Shown here: positions 38,401 through 48,581 of the stretch, piece after piece
How the letters are laid out: every line of letters starts with the position of its first letter
Numbering within the stretch: the stretch's first letter is position 1
Assembly (NCBI GenBank): GCA_003260075.1
Contig: QLIY01000389.1
Coordinates: 47,946 to 111,945 of the forward strand
Reading direction: 5' to 3'
Source: Phallusia mammillata
Taxonomy: Eukaryota; Chordata; Ascidiacea; Phlebobranchia; Ascidiidae
DNA: 64,000 nt
Notes under the pieces: model-generated
Told to the model about the DNA's origin: nothing
Seen by the model: the letters and a program-made list of their open reading frames with translations, nothing else
Databases searched by the model: none
Translations under genes and position numbers: made by a program

Positions 38401-41400
38401 AGCGTACACGCAGGCCAGCGATCACGGCATACTCGTAAATAAATCATAGTACACCAGGCCCATTGAACGCGTCATACCAAATATATCTCCCAAAAGCATT
38501 CATATATACTATAGCAAAACAGAAAAATATTGCCTGTGGTGGGATTCGAACCAACGACAAGAGCTTATCCGGAGCCTAGCGTTCTACCAACTGAGTTACT
38601 TAGGCTTGGTGTTCAGCCCGCCTCAAGTCGAAACACAAGCACCGTGGGAAAGTAATAAAGATTTTAAGAAATTGTTAATTAAGTAAAAACTAGAATTCAG
38701 ACTAAATTCAAATAATGCACTTTAGTCGACATGGCAAGCTGCAAAAATTTCGTGTATTCCAACAATAAATTACATTAAAATAACGGCCCAAATAGACGTA
38801 AATCGGGTGTAACTGATGCGGCCTTCATATCACTGATGATGGCATAAGCATTTGCCGAAACGTTTGAAATCAGCATGTTGCTTTTTACGTCTATTTGGGC
38901 CGTTATTTTCACCATTAAATTGCATTAATCTGGCACATTTATGTCTAGTTTTCGAGCAGTTGTTGCTTTTGCTCGCTATACCCAAGAGCAGGGGTGTCCA
39001 ACACGTGGCACGCGTACCAAAAGTGGAACGCAGAGCATTTGAAAATGGCACACAAGCTTTTGCACATTTACATGGTAAACATAAGAATTCGCCACGCAAT
39101 TAAATTCGTTTCTATTGATTCTTCTTGGTCTTCTTGGCCTTTATTCTCAAAAAAGAGTAAAGATTATCAGTGGTAAAGTTACAGAAGCCACTAATTAAAT
39201 TGTTCGTTTTTTGACAAAACTTTAGCCCCATAGCAAACTATTTGTATCTTGCGTCAGATAAACATAATAAAAGGTTACTGGAGTAGCATAAGCAAGTTTG
39301 CTCGCATTCAAAGACATATTTTTTTCTAATCATTTAATAGGGTTCTGCATATTGCCCAAATATTCGGATTGAGTCTGTGCCGACGTTTAAGACATGGTTT
39401 GGAAAAAGTACCAAACATTGGCACGCGAGTATATTTTAAAACCAAAATTGGCACGGCGGTGTGTGTTCGAGTTGGACACCCCTGCCCAATAGTAATACAA
39501 ACACGGACAAATTAAAGTAATCAATTTTATTTTATTTCGACTCTGTGCGAAGAACGTGCTCTCTGCTGACCTGTCGTGGCACTTTCCATGAAGCAAGGAG
39601 CGGCCATAAGATGTCAGGCCAGTATGATCTTCATCAGTAACGTCGTGTTCAGTGTCGTCCAATACCACCACAAAAGCGGCTTTCTCGATAGCATGAAGTG
39701 ATCTGCGGTTAGCTCCGACTTGGAAATACTCGTTGCGAGCCTGAAGACAAAAAACAAATTTGCCAGCGTGGATTCAAATCCGAAGGTAAAATCAACCATG
39801 TTACAATATAGTTTAATAAGACAAAGATCTCTTCGCCAGCCTCTAAGATCCATTTGCCAGGCAGAAAAGATAACATGTCATAAACAATTGGTTTTTAGGC
39901 CTATGAATTAACATGGTGGGTTTGGTTTGGTGACCTAATTTCTCGTAAACCCATTGAACAGGCAACACTTGTCCCACAAAATGTCAATATTTGCTGTTTA
40001 TAGCTACATTAGGGATAGGATGACTGTGCACTGAGCATGCCACTTATATAGTGTTGGAATATCATGGCGTCACTTATATACAACAGAAGGGTATGCAAGT
40101 CATTAAAATGTTAACCGTTATCGGTTTCAAAACGGGGAAGTTGGTTAAATAGGACTTTTTAGGAACGTTCAGCAGTATTTTACAAAAGACGTTCAGCAGC
40201 ATTTTACTGCTATAAATGACTCGTTGGCCAATCCCTACAAACGTGTAACTTACACATCTTACGACACAAACAAGCGAAGACAGACCTCGCTGCATACTTT
40301 TTACTTCTACATTTTACATGACAAAAAGGGAAAAAAATACAGTTACAAACTGTAATTCCCCCAAATAACCCTTGCTTGGTGTGATTAATGTAAAATTGTC
40401 TTGGACACGTTGATAATTTCCCTAAGGGTGTTGTGGTAACAAAAAAAGTGAATTAACTGTTGCTGGCCATCGATTACGTAACAAACAACACGTACCAAGA
40501 AAAAAAAACGTTCGATTTCGTCAATAGTTAACAAGCTTGCTCTACTTCTAACTGTCTAAGTTGATCAATACGTTTCTTTGAAAGCGATATTTTCAGAGCC
40601 GCAAAAGACACAAAGGCGACAGTTTGTTCCATTATGACGCCACGAAGCCGTTGTGACGTCAATACTTTTCAACTGAGTTCGTTTTGAGTAATATGATGTA
40701 TTTTTTTAGTGGTATACCGAAACTTGGAAGTGTCATTATGATTCATGGCATGAGTATGGCGTTATTTCCCTTCTGATTTCTTGCAAGGAAGTTCCTTCTC
40801 GCATAGCAAGTTCTGATTATACCATCACAATATGTGTGCAAAGCAAACCAGCAACCACTAAGTCACAACCCTTGGTAAATGGCGTAGGTACACTATTCAC
40901 GGTTTTGAATAATCTGAGCAACAAAATCAGAGACAGCATTTGCGTGTAAAACATGATGACTTAATGATGACAATAGCACTTGTCGAAAGGTAGTCTTGTT
41001 TTACACACAAATATATACTGGCTTTGACATTTTTGCTTGGTAAATGTTTTCAACACATATTTTGACACAAGTGAGCACGATTTTCTTATTGCACAAGCGA
41101 AATGATTGACCCTTACTTAATAGGTGGGGATATTATACCGTCCTTTTTTCAAGAAAAATGTCTCAAAAAAAATTACTATCCTCGTTTCTGAGACGAGTTG
41201 TTAACTCTAACTCAGCATGACAACAGAAGAAAAAATATTGTTTTCTAACCAGTTTTAACAAGCAAGGCATTGCACTAACTATAGGTAAGCTTGGATAGCT
41301 AATTTTGTAGTGAATACAGAGCATTTAGTCTAGCATAAGTACTGGAATTTGTGTTTGTAAATAGCCGCATAAAAAAGGTTTTCCTGTTCGTTGAATTTAA

Positions 41401-44400
41401 AGCGACAATTAAGATGTATGTCCCGTAATATATTTCCACATTTATGGCACCCCTGTATATAGGTACAGGTAACGCGGAAACTAATTCAAACATAAACTAC
41501 AGACAAAGAGGGGCGTTGTATCATAAATACACGGTAAAGCTAGTGAGAATTAGTGCTTGGCAAACATATGGTAACTCTACCGCATAACAGACTGCTATTT
41601 GGCCACGAAGCATTGGTACAAAGGTCGAAAACGTAACCAAGTATCAACATGGTTTGGTAAAGGTCGTTTAAAAGCGGTTACAGGTATTCTTTGTAATACT
41701 GTCGCCTAGCACTCCATGTAGGATCAAGTTACTTGGATTGCGGGAGCTTTATACACGGGGCAAAGTTTGCCTTATGATGTAATTTGGCAGGCCTGACCTT
41801 AAAGCGTCATCGGTTATATAGATTTTGTCAGATGGGAGACGACCACTGTCGTAGAATAGCATCGAAAAATCAATTCCATGCACTTTTTCACAACCCTTTT
41901 TGGTGACAGCATATTCAAGCCGTTTGTCTTGCCCGCTTAGTGGTAAATGTCAGGCTTTTATAACTTGATTAATCCAGCGTACCCCTTTTACATTTTTAAC
42001 ACAGTATTTTTAACACTATTTAGCCCACGAAAACTGTTTAATATAATATATAACTATACTGCGTACCGCCCACCGACATTTACACAACACACAGAGGTGG
42101 ACATTGCCACTCATGTTAAGAGGCTCAGGTTAAAGTAAGAACATTTGTTTAGAAAAGAGGGGCAGAGGTCCCATAAATGGTCGGCATAGCACCTTTATGG
42201 AAACAAAATATTTTCTGTGTTAATCTTTATCGAGTAGCGCTGGTTAAACCGTATAACGTTACTTGATAAAGATTCTATTTGAACAAGGAAAGTATTTTTC
42301 ATTCTCAGCTGTTGATAAAGTTCACTCTTGATCTTTTACAGTCATATAAAAACTTTGATGGCAAAACTATTGACTAACGTTTCATGCAAGTTTAAAACGT
42401 TGCGCTAAGCGCACAGACATATTTGTCGATTGTTGACAATGTCAACTTGACATACCTCCATGCTTTAACACGGTATGTTCATTAACATTGTAAGCACTAT
42501 TAACTACTACAAAAAAATCCCTTATACCTTGGCCCAGGGAATTCGTTCTCCAGCAGTAAGAGCAGCAAGGTGTTCCTCTCCTTCACTTGGCTCTGAGGTG
42601 TCGTCCAAGATCCTCTGAAAAGCGATCTCCAACTCACAGGGCTCCAGTAGCTGACCGCGCTTGTAGCACATCAACTTGAACCAACGACCGTTGTGATAGA
42701 CGACCACGTGACGACAATCCATCCAATGGTGAAGCTTGTCTAGTAATTTAAAAAAATGGCGCCGTTTTGATTTCTGCTTCAGTGTAAGGTTAGATACAAA
42801 CTAACCAAACTTTTAGGACTGAAAAAAAAAATTTAAATGGATACGTTCCCCCCCCCCAGTAATTTAAAAAAATGGCGCCGTTTTGATTTCTGCTTCAGTG
42901 TAAGGCTAGATACAAACTAACCAAACTTTTAGGACTGAAAAACAAATATTTAAATGGATACGTCGGAATACGCTGTTTCTTTCTGTTGTAAAAGTATTTT
43001 ATTACATCGTAGATTATTCAATTTTCTGCATTTTTACGCTTTTCCTAAGCGATTCTTTCTGTTTTTAGCCTAGTTTTATTCAACAAATTTGTCATTCAAC
43101 TGGTGTGATTCTAAACAATTTTTCAAGAAATTTTGCTAACGTTTCGCCCTTCAGAACGGTAGGGCTTCTTTAGAGCTATGAATGGAGTTTAGCATAACAC
43201 CAGTTAAATGACAAGTTTGTTAAATATGCAACTTGGTGGACGAAACGCTCGTTCAGTATTTTCTAAAGCTCAAATTCCGCGTTATTTTGGTCACAAGTCG
43301 TTTTACAGCAAAAATACTAGACTATTGCAAGTGTTAAAATAGGGCACATCTAGACAAGCAGCGGGGAGTCCAGCATTGCAACTCCCGTCGCTACGCCGCC
43401 ATCATTGTGGGCGAAACGCTCGTTCATAACTCTTTAGCTACAACGCATAAAAAGCCGAGCTCCTTTTTGTATTTAAAGCCTATGAACAGCTAAGCTCCGA
43501 TCAATACAGCTCCAAGGTCACAGGCCAAGGACGTTGATCGTACACACCTATCGATTGTGTTCAGTGGTGATCCAGTGAGTAAGTGATTGTGCGTTATTTT
43601 AATGAGTAACTTGTTGTGAACGCATAACAACATGGCGTGTACAACGTTGATTGCGTCACAGGCCACGCCTACACCGCTGACCAATGGGAAACGCATAAAC
43701 AGAATATTGCGATGACAGACGCAGAGTGATGATGTACGTATTTGGGTCGTGTTCATACAGCTGTGGTAAGCGTGACAGTTACTCATTTAAATGGGCTGGA
43801 CTTTGTACATGCGTTCGGTAGCCATGGTAACAGATGATATATTTTAAAGGTCCTTAGACATTCTCTAATCAGTTGATATTTCTCCTAACAAATCAAACAA
43901 ATCCTGACCATATCTCTTACCAATGTTCAAAATAGAGCAGAAAACCAAAAAAGAATGGAAATCAAATTCCAAAGATTGGAATTTAGGAGATTAAAAAATG
44001 ACAAAACACACTTACCCATTTCTACACCAGGTATTCTTGATGTGTTGAACACTCTCTCATATTGGGCACTGCACAAAGGTATCACTCCATTTGCGCGAAT
44101 CTAAAAACAAAACAAGCGCCTTTAGTGACCATGTCTTTAGACAATCAACCATACAGCAAAATATATACAACAGCTCCTTATTGCCAAACATAAAGTTTTT
44201 GTTATATACATAGTTTTTCTGAAACTGGTTCTAAACCATAATTGGGATTTTATTATTTAAGGGAATAAAATACTATTTGAGACACCAGAAAAGAATATTC
44301 ACATTGTCAACCAGTAAATGCTGTTGTGCTTGACATTCTTTACACACAGCCTGTTTTTCCTACATATTAGAAAAGGAATGACTCGTGACAGATGAATGAG

Positions 44401-47400
44401 GAAACTAAAATGACACCATATTGTTCTTATTCCACAAACTTCCTTGAGCACCAGAAACTATTACCATACAAGCATGGCATTGTAGGCATATTGGATTTGG
44501 GATTACAAAAAAGTATTTGCAATAAAAAGGCAAAAATTGTGGATTTACAATAAAAACTGACTGTTTTAAAATAAACTCACCCCCCCCCCACTATTACCAT
44601 ACAAGCATGGCATTGTAGGCATATTGGATTTGGGATTGCCAAAAAGTATTTGCAATATAAGGACAAAAATTGTGAATTTACAATAAAAACTGACTGTTTT
44701 AAAATAAACTCATTTTTTACCATTTGCCTGCTGATAACTTCATGCCAAAAAAATGTTTTATTGCTAAATTTCAGTTCAAAAATTTTTTTTTAAATGTGAC
44801 CTATACTAACTTTGATTGAGTCAAAAAAGAGAAATGCAGTGTAATTGTGTCTGTAAGTGTTGTTGTTGTTTTTCGGAACTAATAAGTACAATATAAACTA
44901 GGAACAACATAAGCAAACTATGACAGGTAAAAAAAATCTTGAAAAATCAATAACATGTCTCTGATATTTGAAATGTTTTCATGGTTAAAAAGCTCTCTGG
45001 GCAATTTTGTTTATGATCAAAATACCATTAGTTGTCATTTATACTTACTGGCTTGACATTTTCTTTGTCCAGAACACTACGGAATGCAAACAGGGCATGA
45101 CAGAATCCAGCAGCACGAGATGCTTGACGATTTGTGGGAATGTGGTAAAGTAAATCCATTCCATAGTAGTTGGAGTTGACCATGATCGGTCCTCGGCCGG
45201 CCAGATAAACATATTGTTCCCACCTGAATTACATTTTTACATTTCATGATAATAGTGTAAGCTACCTGGTCTTGGTAAGGTTTTGGACTTAATAATGTGT
45301 TGTTATGTGCTATATTTTTGTTTGCATTCCCTATCACAGCCAGTACCATGATCTTAAAAAAAATCAATACTAAGTAGATGCGTTGCAAGCTGTCAAAGAA
45401 AAATTGCAAAACATTCTTTTACAAACGCCGTAAAATCAAGAGTTTTATTTTCTTCTACATGAAAATTTGTCGTTTATTTTATCTGCCACCATTTAAGCAC
45501 ACAATTATACTTTATCTATATTGCACAACTTACCAATCTGTCACATAGTTGCTGGCCCACCAAGACTTGAAAACTAGGTATCTCTGCAATCGACTGGCAA
45601 TAGTGCCCAGAAACTCCTCAGAAAGCTTGGTCATAGCATCATACTCAGTGTCGTTCAGTAGAGGTCTCACACTCCTTAAATAGCGTGATACTGTATCTTT
45701 AAGAGGTGGTACAGGTAGACGAGGAAGTGATGCTTGGTAACTGTACAATTTGGGGTCAGAACCGCCAAGAATTTTGGTACATACCTGTTTAAATAACACA
45801 CAAAGGATTGTATTGTATTTGTTTCTGATTGATCAAGGGACCACCACACTAATGACTGAAAGTGTAGCAGATGAATGTGTGCACAAATTGGTTTTAAAAG
45901 CATAATAGAACTGATATGTTCTATCTACTTTAATCAAAACAAACTACACTAAACCTTGGTTAAACTGGATTCGGTTATTCCGGGATCGTTGCCTAATTCG
46001 GACAAAACTTAAGTACAAGTGATTTGTAATGTGGTAAGGCTTTAACTAATGGACATTAGTTAATTCGGACCTTTACCGAACAAACGTTTTGGTCCAAACA
46101 GGTCCGGATTAACAGAAGTTCACTGCAGTACTAAAGATGAAGTACAGTCTACCTAATTAATCCATAACTTTAATAAATCCATAATAAATAGGGTTGTCAT
46201 ATTCATGTCATACTCATTTGAAAACCAGCTTTAAAAAACAATTTCGATCAATGATATCCAAACAGTAGTTACATAAATTGTCCTGGAACTTAATTTGTAG
46301 TAAGCCACATACAAAAATGTAAATGTTTACATACCGCCCAAATTTTAGTTGTTATGGACCCCCCCCCCCAATAAATCCATAATAAATAGGGTTGTCATAT
46401 TCATGTCATACTCATTTCAAAACCAGCTTTAAAGAACAATTTAGATCAATGATATCACAACAGTATTTACATAACTTGTCCTGGAACTTAATTTGTAGTA
46501 TGCCACATACAAAAATGTATATGTTTACATACCGCCCAAATTTTAGTTGTTATCGATACTTTTCCACGAGGTTCAAACATCCAGCCATGGTAGCAGAGGA
46601 ATATCTTCAACAGATATCTTATGACAAGTACAGCTCCGAGCCACAAGAGGGTGCAGGAGAGCATAAGTGAAAACATCCAAGCAAGGTAAGATTCCCTTAA
46701 AAATGGATTTAAAAAAATTGTTTTAAAATGCCAATATAATGTTGGTCCTTTAATACAAACCTTCCCCCCCCCCAGTGAAAACATCCAAGCAAGGTAAGAT
46801 TCCCTTAAAAATGGATTTAAATAATTGTTTTGAAATGCCAATATAATGTTGGTCCTTTAATACAAACCTATTACTAAATTGCAAATAAAACCTTTCACAA
46901 ATTATTTCTTTAAAAGAAGACCAAAATATCCACAATTAGGATATAAACTTTTTTCATTGATCTTTGTACACTTTGTACACAAAATTCAGTACTATTCAAC
47001 TGAACAGAGACAACCTGTACACTTGACAAATAGCCTTAAGGCAAAAAGTAACCACATAGCCCCCCCCCCAAACCTTTCACAAATTATTTCTTTAAAAGAA
47101 GACCAAAATATCCACAACTAGGATATAAACTTTTTTTTTTTTCATTGTACACTTAGTACACAAAATTCAGTACTATTCAACTGAACAGAGACCTGTACAC
47201 TTAACAAATAGCCTTAAGGCAAAAAGTAACCACATACATTTTGAAATTTTATACTTACGACAAAAATATGATGCTGTGGATCTTGGGATGAAATCCCCAT
47301 GTCAGGTCATAGCCAATAAGAGACACTAGCAGAACAAGTGCAGAAAAAATTCCAAGGCTTGAGAACTTGGCTGGGTACACACCACTAGAGAAGCGATTCT

Positions 47401-48119
47401 AATAAGAAAACCAGAGTCACAAACCAGTGGCCATATAACCAAACTTGGTAACATTGAACAAATCATCAGAAAATAAGAAACAAAAAACGTACATACAAAT
47501 GGCTATTACAAATTGTGTTGATTACAATGCTTATGTTTGCTCATTCATTACATTTATAAACCAAATGTATGTCAAGAAGCAATTAAGCAATTATCTCTTA
47601 AGAAGATATGCAAATGTGCGTTAAATTGCCTATGGCAAATGTTGTGTATTACATGACATGGAAAGGTCTGTCTTCGATACAGAAGTAGGAATTATATATT
47701 AGTTCAGTTACTTACAAGGAATCGCACTGTTCTTTTTCTCCATGATCGCACACCAGAGTGGTACACTGCTCTTATTGCTTCATGTGAAATCTATGTTAAA
47801 AAATGATGTCCATAATTTGCAACTATAAATCATTGGTCTTAAGCTATTGCAAACCAATCAAAAAACCTAGTTTGCTTATTTGCTAAAAAAATACAGAACA
47901 TCATAGGTCTAATATAGTGACAGACCATTACAATTAACAGGGTTATAGGAAGTTATATTAGGCACACCATGCATGCAAAATAAATATGTACATTGGTGGC
48001 TAATTTGTTTACTAGTAAACATTCGCCTTATGCACAGCAAGGTGATGGTTTACCTGAACATTTAAGCCTTCTTGAGTAACAGTAAACTGAAATGCAACAG
48101 CAGCATGGGCTTCTGCCAT
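32442..48119 (-). CDS. CPT1: Carnitine O-palmitoyltransferase 1 (CPT1), complete, 16 coding exons
   Basis: Transfers long-chain acyl groups from CoA to carnitine on the mitochondrial outer membrane, the entry step of fatty-acid oxidation. Exons: 48119-48054, 47790-47716, 47398-47259, 46695-46533, 45784-45534, 45223-45049, 44100-44016, 42739-42528, 39740-39571, 38329-38107, 37659-37495, 36625-36491, 36024-35872, 35545-35432 (14a) or 35237-35124 (14b), 33596-33504, 32525-32442. All junctions are GT-AG and phases agree; the sum is 767 codons (vertebrate CPT1A is 773). The start [15 protein letters not shown] matches the vertebrate regulatory N-terminus. Two membrane segments (about 56-75 and 98-120), then the carnitine acyltransferase domain with catalytic His468 in GEHSWADAP, the [16 protein letters not shown] block, and the Ser-Thr-Ser motif at 680-682. 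Assembly joins fall in introns or repeat an exon edge (exon 4) but break no exon. A single such gene suggests one ancestral CPT1 rather than the vertebrate A/B/C set. Confidence 0.96.
32557..32762. mobile_element. hAT-type MITE in CPT1 intron 15
   Basis: Ends caggggtcggcaacc and gattgccaaccactg are inverted repeats. The flanks aactaaag and aattaaaa agree at 6 of 8 positions, as expected of an aged 8 bp target duplication. It lies between exons 15 and 16, with no coding capacity. Confidence 0.7.
34054..34063. other. Poly-C assembly placeholder
   Basis: Exactly ten Cs in CPT1 intron 14. 33979-34053 recurs from 34064 to about 34163; the second copy has an extra stretch of about 26 bases. Confidence 0.85.
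35124..35237 (-). CDS. CPT1: CPT1 alternative exon 14b
   Basis: A 114-base (38-codon) exon in phase 0/0 between an AG acceptor (35239-35238) and a GTATGT donor (35123-35118). It reads [13 protein letters not shown], then a variable middle, then SGGGGFGP. It aligns along its length with the vertebrate CPT1 segment containing [10 protein letters not shown] and GGGFGP, slightly better than exon 14a does. It is therefore a second, intact version of the exon located 194 bases upstream in the transcript. Splicing either one gives a full-length enzyme; including both would add 38 residues without a frameshift. Confidence 0.9.
35432..35545 (-). CDS. CPT1: CPT1 alternative exon 14a
   Basis: A 114-base (38-codon) exon in phase 0/0, acceptor CAG at 35548-35546 and donor GTAAG at 35431. 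It reads [13 protein letters not shown], then a Lys/Asp-rich middle, then PTGGGFGP. It keeps the Ser-Thr-Ser carnitine-contacting motif and the glycine run. The middle, about residues 685-701 of the protein, is unrelated in sequence to that of 14b. Confidence 0.92.
36745..36805. repeat. Displaced fragment resembling the 5' edge of CPT1 exon 14a, in intron 11
   Basis: The 27 bases from 36745 (aaacttcgcttaaaacctgg, then ctggcag) match 35530-35556, the acceptor and first codons of exon 14a, with one mismatch; similarity continues weakly through a tgacacatgccac stretch. It also appears in the second haplotype copy near 36935. There is no complete exon here. Confidence 0.65.
36819..36828. other. 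Poly-C assembly placeholder
   Basis: Exactly ten Cs in CPT1 intron 11. 36636-36818 recurs at 36829-37010 with a few substitutions. Confidence 0.85.
37898..37907. other. Poly-C assembly placeholder
   Basis: Exactly ten Cs in CPT1 intron 10. 37758-37897 recurs at 37908-38046 with few changes. Confidence 0.85.
38107..38329 (-). CDS. CPT1: CPT1 exon 10, carrying the catalytic histidine
   Basis: This 223-base exon runs phase 2 to 0 and encodes RWFDKSF, then GEHSWADAP. The His in HSWADAP is the general base of carnitine acyltransferases. Residues after it (about 480-505) are less conserved and match the variable loop of the family. Confidence 0.95.
38532..38605 (-). tRNA. tRNA-like sequence, probably degenerate (CCG loop, Arg-like)
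   Basis: The minus strand is 74 bases long, the normal tRNA length. It has an A-box-like stretch (actcagttggtagaa) and a perfect-looking B box (ggttcgaatcc). The acceptor arms GCCTAAG and CACAGGC pair at five of seven positions, the D stem has two unpaired positions, and the anticodon arm folds poorly, with CCG in the likely loop. I read it as a tRNA pseudogene or tRNA-derived SINE head in a CPT1 intron; a functional tRNA is less likely. Confidence 0.4.
38777..38909. mobile_element. 133 bp terminal-inverted-repeat element with a hammerhead-like core
   Basis: The ends aaaataacggcccaaataga and tctatttgggccgttatttt are perfect inverted repeats, extending inward through cgtaaa. Between them, CTGATGA (38833-38839), a GGCA/TGCC stem (38841-38844 with 38853-38856) and GAAAC (38857-38861) occur in hammerhead-ribozyme order. 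The long terminal inverted repeat would form the outer stem (stem I). It lies in CPT1 intron 9. Confidence 0.6.
38989..39484. mobile_element. Non-autonomous hAT-type DNA transposon (496 bp) in CPT1 intron 9
   Basis: Ends caggggtgtccaac and gttggacacccctg are perfect inverted repeats. Flanks cccaagag and cccaatag agree at 7 of 8 positions (target duplication). A truncated relative lies at 27955-28462. No transposase frame. Confidence 0.9.
42848..42857. other. Poly-C assembly placeholder
   Basis: Exactly ten Cs next to CPT1 exon 8 (intron 7). 42742-42847 recurs at 42858-42962; the duplication starts just outside the exon 8 acceptor. Confidence 0.85.
43081..43222. mobile_element. About 140 bp terminal-inverted-repeat MITE in CPT1 intron 7
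   Basis: Left end aacaaatttgtcattcaact (continuing ggtgtgat) and right end agttaaatgacaagtttgtt are near-perfect inverted repeats of about 28 bases. The interior contains a small hairpin ending in gggcgaaacgtt on the minus strand, similar in layout to the core of the 38777 element but without a canonical CTGATGA. Confidence 0.7.
44580..44589. other. Poly-C assembly placeholder
   Basis: Exactly ten Cs in CPT1 intron 6. 44457-44579 recurs at 44590-44712. Confidence 0.85.
45945..46125. mobile_element. Pogo-like non-autonomous repeat, copy B
   Basis: This is in the opposite orientation to the copy at 16485. Ends are taaaccttggttaaactgga and ggtccggattaac..ttcactg. Shared inner text: acaagtgatttgtaatgtgg and taaggctttaact. 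It lies in CPT1 intron 4. Confidence 0.55.
46359..46369. other. Poly-C assembly placeholder; duplicates the 3' edge of CPT1 exon 4
   Basis: There are eleven Cs (one from the flank). 46172-46358 recurs at 46370-46555. The first copy therefore holds a false partial repeat of the end of exon 4 and its donor at about 46333-46358. Confidence 0.85.
46764..46773. other. Poly-C assembly placeholder; duplicates the 5' edge of CPT1 exon 4
   Basis: Exactly ten Cs. 46666-46763 recurs at 46774-46869, so a second copy of the exon 4 acceptor and first codons appears at about 46774-46803. Confidence 0.85.
47060..47069. other. Poly-C assembly placeholder
   Basis: Exactly ten Cs in CPT1 intron 3. 46888-47059 recurs at 47070-47237 with small indels. 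Confidence 0.85.
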
Positions 48120-48280
48120 TTCGGCCTAGCTTAAAACACAGGATTATTACTACTGCAAAACAAAAACATGTTTTCAGTTTCTAACACTGCATGCAACATT
48201 CAAATACAGGCATTTTTATGTTGGTAAGACAATAGGATCTTGCACTTGTAATATACTGAGTAAATATGAAATAAATTTTA

Positions 48281-48290
48281 CCCCCCCCCC
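48281..48290. other. Poly-C assembly placeholder
   Basis: Exactly ten Cs just upstream of the CPT1 start codon. 48143-48280 recurs at 48291-48431. Confidence 0.85.
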
Positions 48291-48571
48291 ATTATTACTA
48301 CTGCAAAACAAAAACATGTTTTCAGTTTCTAACACTGCGTGCAACATTCAAATACAGGCATTTTGATGTTGGTAAGACAATAAGAACTTGCACTAGTAAC
48401 ATACTGAGTAAATATGAAATAATTTTTTTAGTTTAAATGTGATTGTTCATCAGGTCTATTAAGTCACTCTTATAAGCTTTCTGACAAGAACCATTATATG
48501 TAATAGCACAGTTTCATTTAAGATTAAAACTCATACTGCAGCAGGTTATATGCTTTCAACTTAATGCAATG

Positions 48572-48581
48572 CCCCCCCCCC
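48572..48581. other. Poly-C assembly placeholder beside a transposon end
   Basis: Ten Cs. The phrase tatatgctttcaacttaatg before the run recurs at about 48625, after an intervening 43-base piece (tagattgcgccttatggtcc, then gtaaaatacgg) that looks like the end of a DNA transposon present on only one haplotype. Confidence 0.7.
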
